Of a stretch of DNA of 64,000 nucleotides, positions 61,204 through 64,000 are shown piece by piece (within the stretch, counting starts at the first letter, position 1; each line of letters starts with the position of its first letter). A model generated the notes under the pieces. It had not been told where the DNA came from. It did not search any database and saw only the letters and a program-made list of their open reading frames with translations. Source of the DNA: Nocardioides sp. Root682 (lineage in GTDB: Bacteria > Actinomycetota > Actinomycetes > Propionibacteriales > Nocardioidaceae). Made by a program: the position numbers and the translations under genes. The stretch is from the NCBI RefSeq assembly GCF_001427795.1, contig NZ_LMHJ01000001.1:481773-545772 (forward strand), written 5' to 3'.

Positions 61204-62544
61204 TCAACTGGGGTTCAGCGGACCCAGCGGATTTCCGGCCGGGATCGACGCACAGTTGTCGGGCGCCGGGGTGCCTGCGAAGCGGGCGTTCAGCCAGCCG
61301 ATGGCCTCGGGCAGCCACAGCGGAACCGTCAGGAAGTGGCTGAGCGCGTACTCCCGGTGGACGATCTTGACACCACCGGCGCAGTACTTCTTCGCGAGGG
61401 AGCGGACGTCGCCGGCCACCATCACGCCGTCGCCCCGCTGCTTGCCCAGCGTGCCCTCGAGCTCGCCGAGCGCGCCCTGCCCGATGAACATCGGGACGGT
61501 CGGGTTCGGGCGAGTGCCGAGGTTCAGCTGGTTGACCAGCTTCACGAAGACAGGGATCGTCGACGGGTCGGTGTAGGCAGGCTTGACCAGCTTCTTCCAG
61601 GTCAGGCCCGGGTACGCGCCGAGCACCTGGAGGATCGAGGCCTTCTGCATCTTGTCGTAGACGCTGACGCCGTAGGCGCTGAGGTACGGCCGCAGGTCCA
61701 CGTTGAAGGACCGGGCGACACCCACGACCGCCATCGGCACGATGCCCGCCCAGACCAGGCTGCCGTCGACGTACCCCAGGTTGGTCGCGGGCCGCACCAG
61801 CACGCCGCCCTCGGCGGCGCCGACCAGTCGCCTGTTGATGTCAGGGGCGTACGTCGGCGCGAGGACCGAGGCCCAGTTGGTGCCGATGGCGCCGCCGGAG
61901 TAGCCGATCAGGCCGATCCGAGCGGTCAGTGCGACGACGCCGGTGGCCGGCACCTTGAGGGTCGCGCGCAGCGAGTCGAGGGTGACCATGCCGTACTCCG
62001 GGCCCGCGGCGAAGTCAGCCGTGGGGCCCTGGGTGTCGGACATGACGATGGCGTAGCCCTGCAGGAGGAACGGCACCATCATCGCCGTCTCGAGGTGCGC
62101 GCCCATACCGCCCGGGTTGCGGCCACCTGCGATGGATCGCGACGGCCCGTCCTCGGGGTTCAGGGAGTCGTAGAAGGACTGGTAGGACATCACCTTGGAC
62201 GTGAGTCCGGTCAGCGGCTTGAACACCGAGGTCACGCCGGCAACCGCCTGGCCGCGCTGGTTGGTGGTGCGGAAGACGATCTGCACCACGTCCAGCGGCA
62301 ACGGGATGCCGGCCAGGGAGTACTTCACCGTGCGCTGCTTGAGGACCGCACCGGGCGCGTGGTCGGACAGCGGCTTGGTGCCGGTGTAGGTGAAGAAGGG
62401 GTCAGGCGTCGCGGCAGCGACCACGGCCCGGTCGGCGACCGGGGCGGCCTCGGCCACCTGGCCGGCCGGGACCAGCGTCGCGAGCAGCGCGACGAGGGCC
62501 ACCAGCACCCACCCGCGCCGTCCGTTGCGTGACGTCTGCTGCAT
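61204..62544 (-). CDS. Secreted lipase (secretory lipase/LIP family)
   Basis: 446 residues with a signal peptide (residues about 13-33, ending AEA) and the secretory-lipase fold of PF03583. Nucleophile elbow GYSGGAIGT (about 215-223), a late Asp region and HFLTVPLWLP with the candidate histidine. Extracellular triglyceride or ester hydrolysis is likely. Located 84 nt upstream of the PFNA operon on the same strand and divergent from the FKBP gene, with two palindromes in the promoter gap. Confidence 0.88.
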   Translation of the reverse strand: MQQTSRNGRRGWVLVALVALLATLVPAGQVAEAAPVADRAVVAAATPDPFFTYTGTKPLSDHAPGAVLKQRTVKYSLAGIPLPLDVVQIVFRTTNQRGQAVAGVTSVFKPLTGLTSKVMSYQSFYDSLNPEDGPSRSIAGGRNPGGMGAHLETAMMVPFLLQGYAIVMSDTQGPTADFAAGPEYGMVTLDSLRATLKVPATGVVALTARIGLIGYSGGAIGTNWASVLAPTYAPDINRRLVGAAEGGVLVRPATNLGYVDGSLVWAGIVPMAVVGVARSFNVDLRPYLSAYGVSVYDKMQKASILQVLGAYPGLTWKKLVKPAYTDPSTIPVFVKLVNQLNLGTRPNPTVPMFIGQGALGELEGTLGKQRGDGVMVAGDVRSLAKKYCAGGVKIVHREYALSHFLTVPLWLPEAIGWLNARFAGTPAPDNCASIPAGNPLGPLNPS

Positions 62545-62563
62545 GTCGAGCCTCCCCGTCCCA

Positions 62564-62579
62564 CGTGACGGTCGTCACG
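62564..62579. promoter_or_regulatory. Palindrome upstream of the lipase gene
   Basis: CGTGACGGTCGTCACG: perfect 6-bp arms with a 4-bp spacer, 19 nt before the lipase start. A possible operator. Confidence 0.5.
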
Positions 62580-62597
62580 CACCCGTCGACCATGGTT

Positions 62598-62615
62598 AGT
62601 GACAGTGGTGTCACT
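62598..62615. promoter_or_regulatory. Second palindrome upstream of the lipase gene
   Basis: AGTGACAGTGGTGTCACT: perfect 7-bp arms with a 4-bp spacer, in the divergent lipase/FKBP promoter gap. The regulator is not encoded nearby; TGACA is shared with the first palindrome only in part. Confidence 0.5.
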
Positions 62616-62687
62616 TGTCAATGGGTGGCGGCGGACAGGCGCGACCGCCCGCTGCCGGGTCGACCGTCACGCCTTAGGGTGGTGCGC

Positions 62688-63056
62688 ATGGAAAAGCCCG
62701 AGATCGACTTCGTCGACCCCACCCCGCCCACCGACCTCGTCATCACCGACCTCACCGTCGGCGACGGCGCCGAGGCCACCTCCGGCAGCACCGTGTCGGT
62801 CCACTACGTCGGCGTCGCCCTGTCCACGGGCGAGGAGTTCGACGCGTCGTACAACCGCGGCACCCCGCTGCAGTTCCGCCTCGGCATCGGCCAGGTCATC
62901 TCCGGCTGGGACACCGGCGTGCAGGGCATGAAGGTCGGCGGCCGTCGCCAGCTCGTCATCCCGCCCCACCTGGGCTACGGCGACCGTGGCGCCGGCGGCG
63001 CCATCAAGGGCGGCGAGACCCTGATCTTCGTGGTCGACCTGCTCGAGGTTCGCTGA
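62688..63056 (+). CDS. FKBP-type peptidyl-prolyl isomerase
   Basis: 122 residues, one FKBP domain with no signal peptide, so cytosolic. Core: VSVHYVGVALSTGEEFDASY, the substrate-pocket residues in GQVISGWDTGVQGMKVGG, and PPHLGYGDRGAGGAIKG. It accelerates prolyl isomerisation in protein folding. ATG 62688; a GTG at 62682 is possible. Confidence 0.95.
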   Translation: MEKPEIDFVDPTPPTDLVITDLTVGDGAEATSGSTVSVHYVGVALSTGEEFDASYNRGTPLQFRLGIGQVISGWDTGVQGMKVGGRRQLVIPPHLGYGDRGAGGAIKGGETLIFVVDLLEVR

Positions 63057-63107
63057 ACTACGCCGGCAGCGTGGCGCATGGCGGCGAAGCCGCACCGGGT
63101 GCGCCCG

Positions 63108-63124
63108 CGGGCCCGAAGGGCCCG
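63108..63124 (+). terminator. Possible terminator hairpin after FKBP
   Basis: CGGGCCC (63108-63114), loop GAA, GGGCCCG (63118-63124). A stable 7-bp GC stem, but without a T-run, in the convergent gap with the S4 gene. Confidence 0.45.
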
Positions 63125-63161
63125 TGCGGCGTCGCTCGGTCTGCGACACGCTCGGCCAGTT

Positions 63162-63407
63162 CTACCAGGGCAGGTTGTCCGGCGTCTCGCCCTGGGCGAC
63201 CCGGGCGGCCTGCCCTGCGAGCTCCACGACGTCCCCCGGGACCAGCTGCCGTCCGCGGCGGGTCTCGACCTCACCGTTCACCATGACGAGGCCGTCGGCG
63301 ATCGGCGGCTTGGCCTCGGCGCCCGACTCGACGAGGTTCGCGAGCTTGAGGAACTGACCGAGCCGGATCGAGTCGTCGCGAATGCCGACGTCCTGGGGAG
63401 TTGCCAC
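63162..63407 (-). CDS. Small S4 RNA-binding domain protein
   Basis: 81 residues, one S4 domain (about 14-65): DSIRLGQFLKLANLVESG and GLVMVNGEVETRRGRQLVPGD. Such stand-alone S4 proteins bind structured RNA and are often linked to ribosome or tRNA biology; the target is unknown. ATG 63407. On the same strand as, and 29 nt after, the DUF445 gene. Confidence 0.92.
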   Translation of the reverse strand: MATPQDVGIRDDSIRLGQFLKLANLVESGAEAKPPIADGLVMVNGEVETRRGRQLVPGDVVELAGQAARVAQGETPDNLPW

Positions 63408-63436
63408 CCGGCCAGACTAGGCCGCGGTCGCACCGG

Positions 63437-64000
63437 TCAGTGAATGCCGACGGACACCGCGTGGATGAGGACGCCGACGAGTCCACCCACGATCGTGCCG
63501 TTGATCCTGATGAACTGCAGGTCGCGCCCGACGTGGAGCTCGATGCGTCGGGCCGCTTCCTTGCCGTCCCAGCGCTCGATGGTGTGGGTGATGACCGCGG
63601 TCAGCTCGGCGCCGTACCGCTCCACTGCGAACACCGCACCGTCGGCGGCCATCTTGTCGAGCCGCTCGCGCAGCGCGGCGTCGGTCCGCAGACGCGACGA
63701 GGCGCCTTCGACCTCGACCAGCAGCCGGCGTCGTACGGCGCCCGCGGGGTCGTCGAGGGAGGTCAGCAGCGCCTTGCGCAGGGCCTTCCACAGCGAGATC
63801 GCGGACTTGATCACGGCGGGGTGATCGAGCACCCGGTCCTTGAGCCGCTCCGCGCGCAGCTGGGTGTCGGGGTTGTCCAGCAGGTCCTGGGACAACCGGA
63901 CGAGCATCGAGTCGAGCGCCTTGCGGGCCCGGTGGTGCGGGTTGACCTGGATCTCCTCGACCCAGCGCACCAGGTACCGGTGGGCACGTTCGACGACGAC
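63437..64000 (-). CDS. DUF445 family membrane protein (N-terminus beyond window)
   Basis: The C-terminal 187 codons are visible; the start lies beyond 64000. The sequence matches the DUF445 family: helical and charged, with the segment RLSQDLLDNPDTQLRAERLK and a C-terminal hydrophobic anchor GTIVGGLVGVLIHAVSVGIH. DUF445 (YheB/YtxC-like) proteins are membrane-bound with unknown function. No oddities in the visible part. Confidence 0.85.
   Translation of the reverse strand, partial: VVVERAHRYLVRWVEEIQVNPHHRARKALDSMLVRLSQDLLDNPDTQLRAERLKDRVLDHPAVIKSAISLWKALRKALLTSLDDPAGAVRRRLLVEVEGASSRLRTDAALRERLDKMAADGAVFAVERYGAELTAVITHTIERWDGKEAARRIELHVGRDLQFIRINGTIVGGLVGVLIHAVSVGIH

Noticed and set aside
1..64000. 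tRNA, rRNA, CRISPR, transposase, integrase or attachment sites
   Set aside because: None found by reading both strands; all gaps are short and explained by promoters or terminators.

Overview
The window is chromosomal DNA of a high-GC actinobacterium, most like Nocardioides and its relatives (Propionibacteriales). Reasons: strongly GC-rich codon use, a WhiB1 protein, the actinobacterial micro-protein bL37, a mycothiol-type SigR/RsrA pair, PdtaS, nickel superoxide dismutase, a DesA3-type desaturase, a WS/DGAT acyltransferase and an FHA-PP2C-kinase-Fn3 operon. I see no insertion sequence, prophage, CRISPR array, tRNA or rRNA, and no gene-free stretch over 300 bases. About 61 genes are called; the first (MMPL transporter) and last (DUF445) run off the window.

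Layout. 1-4121: MMPL exporter, divergent TetR regulator, then two coupled genes (unknown protein, acetoacetate-decarboxylase-like). 4300-7505: three exported beta-rich proteins, two with SipW-type leaders and two sharing a cysteine module. 7548-13434: fructose phosphotransferase system, fruR-fruK-fruA-ptsH on the minus strand and ptsI divergent. 13431-18037: small conserved gene, fatty-acid desaturase plus its ferredoxin-reductase partner, a FabR/DesT-like TetR regulator, and an alpha/beta hydrolase. 18044-24351: MFS exporter, ECF41 sigma factor with its carboxymuconolactone-decarboxylase-like partner and a near-consensus ECF41 promoter, oxidoreductase, malic enzyme, Ni-SOD protease and Ni-SOD. 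24494-29975: secreted protein, RsbW-SigF/B pair, whiB1 with a CRP-type site, pdtaS, DUF2785. 30004-32252: TPP enzyme, thioesterase, bL37. 32332-39977: SDR, rsrA-sigR (with a SigR promoter of its own), hydrolase, SRAP peptidase, aroA, rsgA, DUF2231, hisN, CBS protein. The order whiB1, pdtaS, SDR, anti-sigma/sigma, SRAP, aroA, rsgA (and the nearby desaturase/reductase) recalls the Rv3219-Rv3230c region of Mycobacterium tuberculosis.

40018-45653: five minus-strand genes, each overlapping the next by 4 nt (hydrolase, lysophospholipid acyltransferase, acyl-CoA synthetase, WS/DGAT, hydrolase), read like a neutral-lipid operon and carry a KstR-type operator at the front. 46819-61119: seven minus-strand genes (PP2C, FHA, membrane Ser/Thr kinase, 2057-residue Ig/Fn3 protein, MoxR ATPase, DUF58, transglutaminase-like) form the Nocardioides-like version of the PFNA locus described in bifidobacteria. 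Its transglutaminase-like protein has lost all three catalytic residues. 61204-64000: secreted lipase, FKBP, S4 protein, DUF445.

The most interesting material is the PFNA-type operon with its degenerate transglutaminase, the exported trio at 4300-7505, the KstR-marked lipid operon, and several operator/promoter sites that can be matched to the adjacent regulator by sequence.
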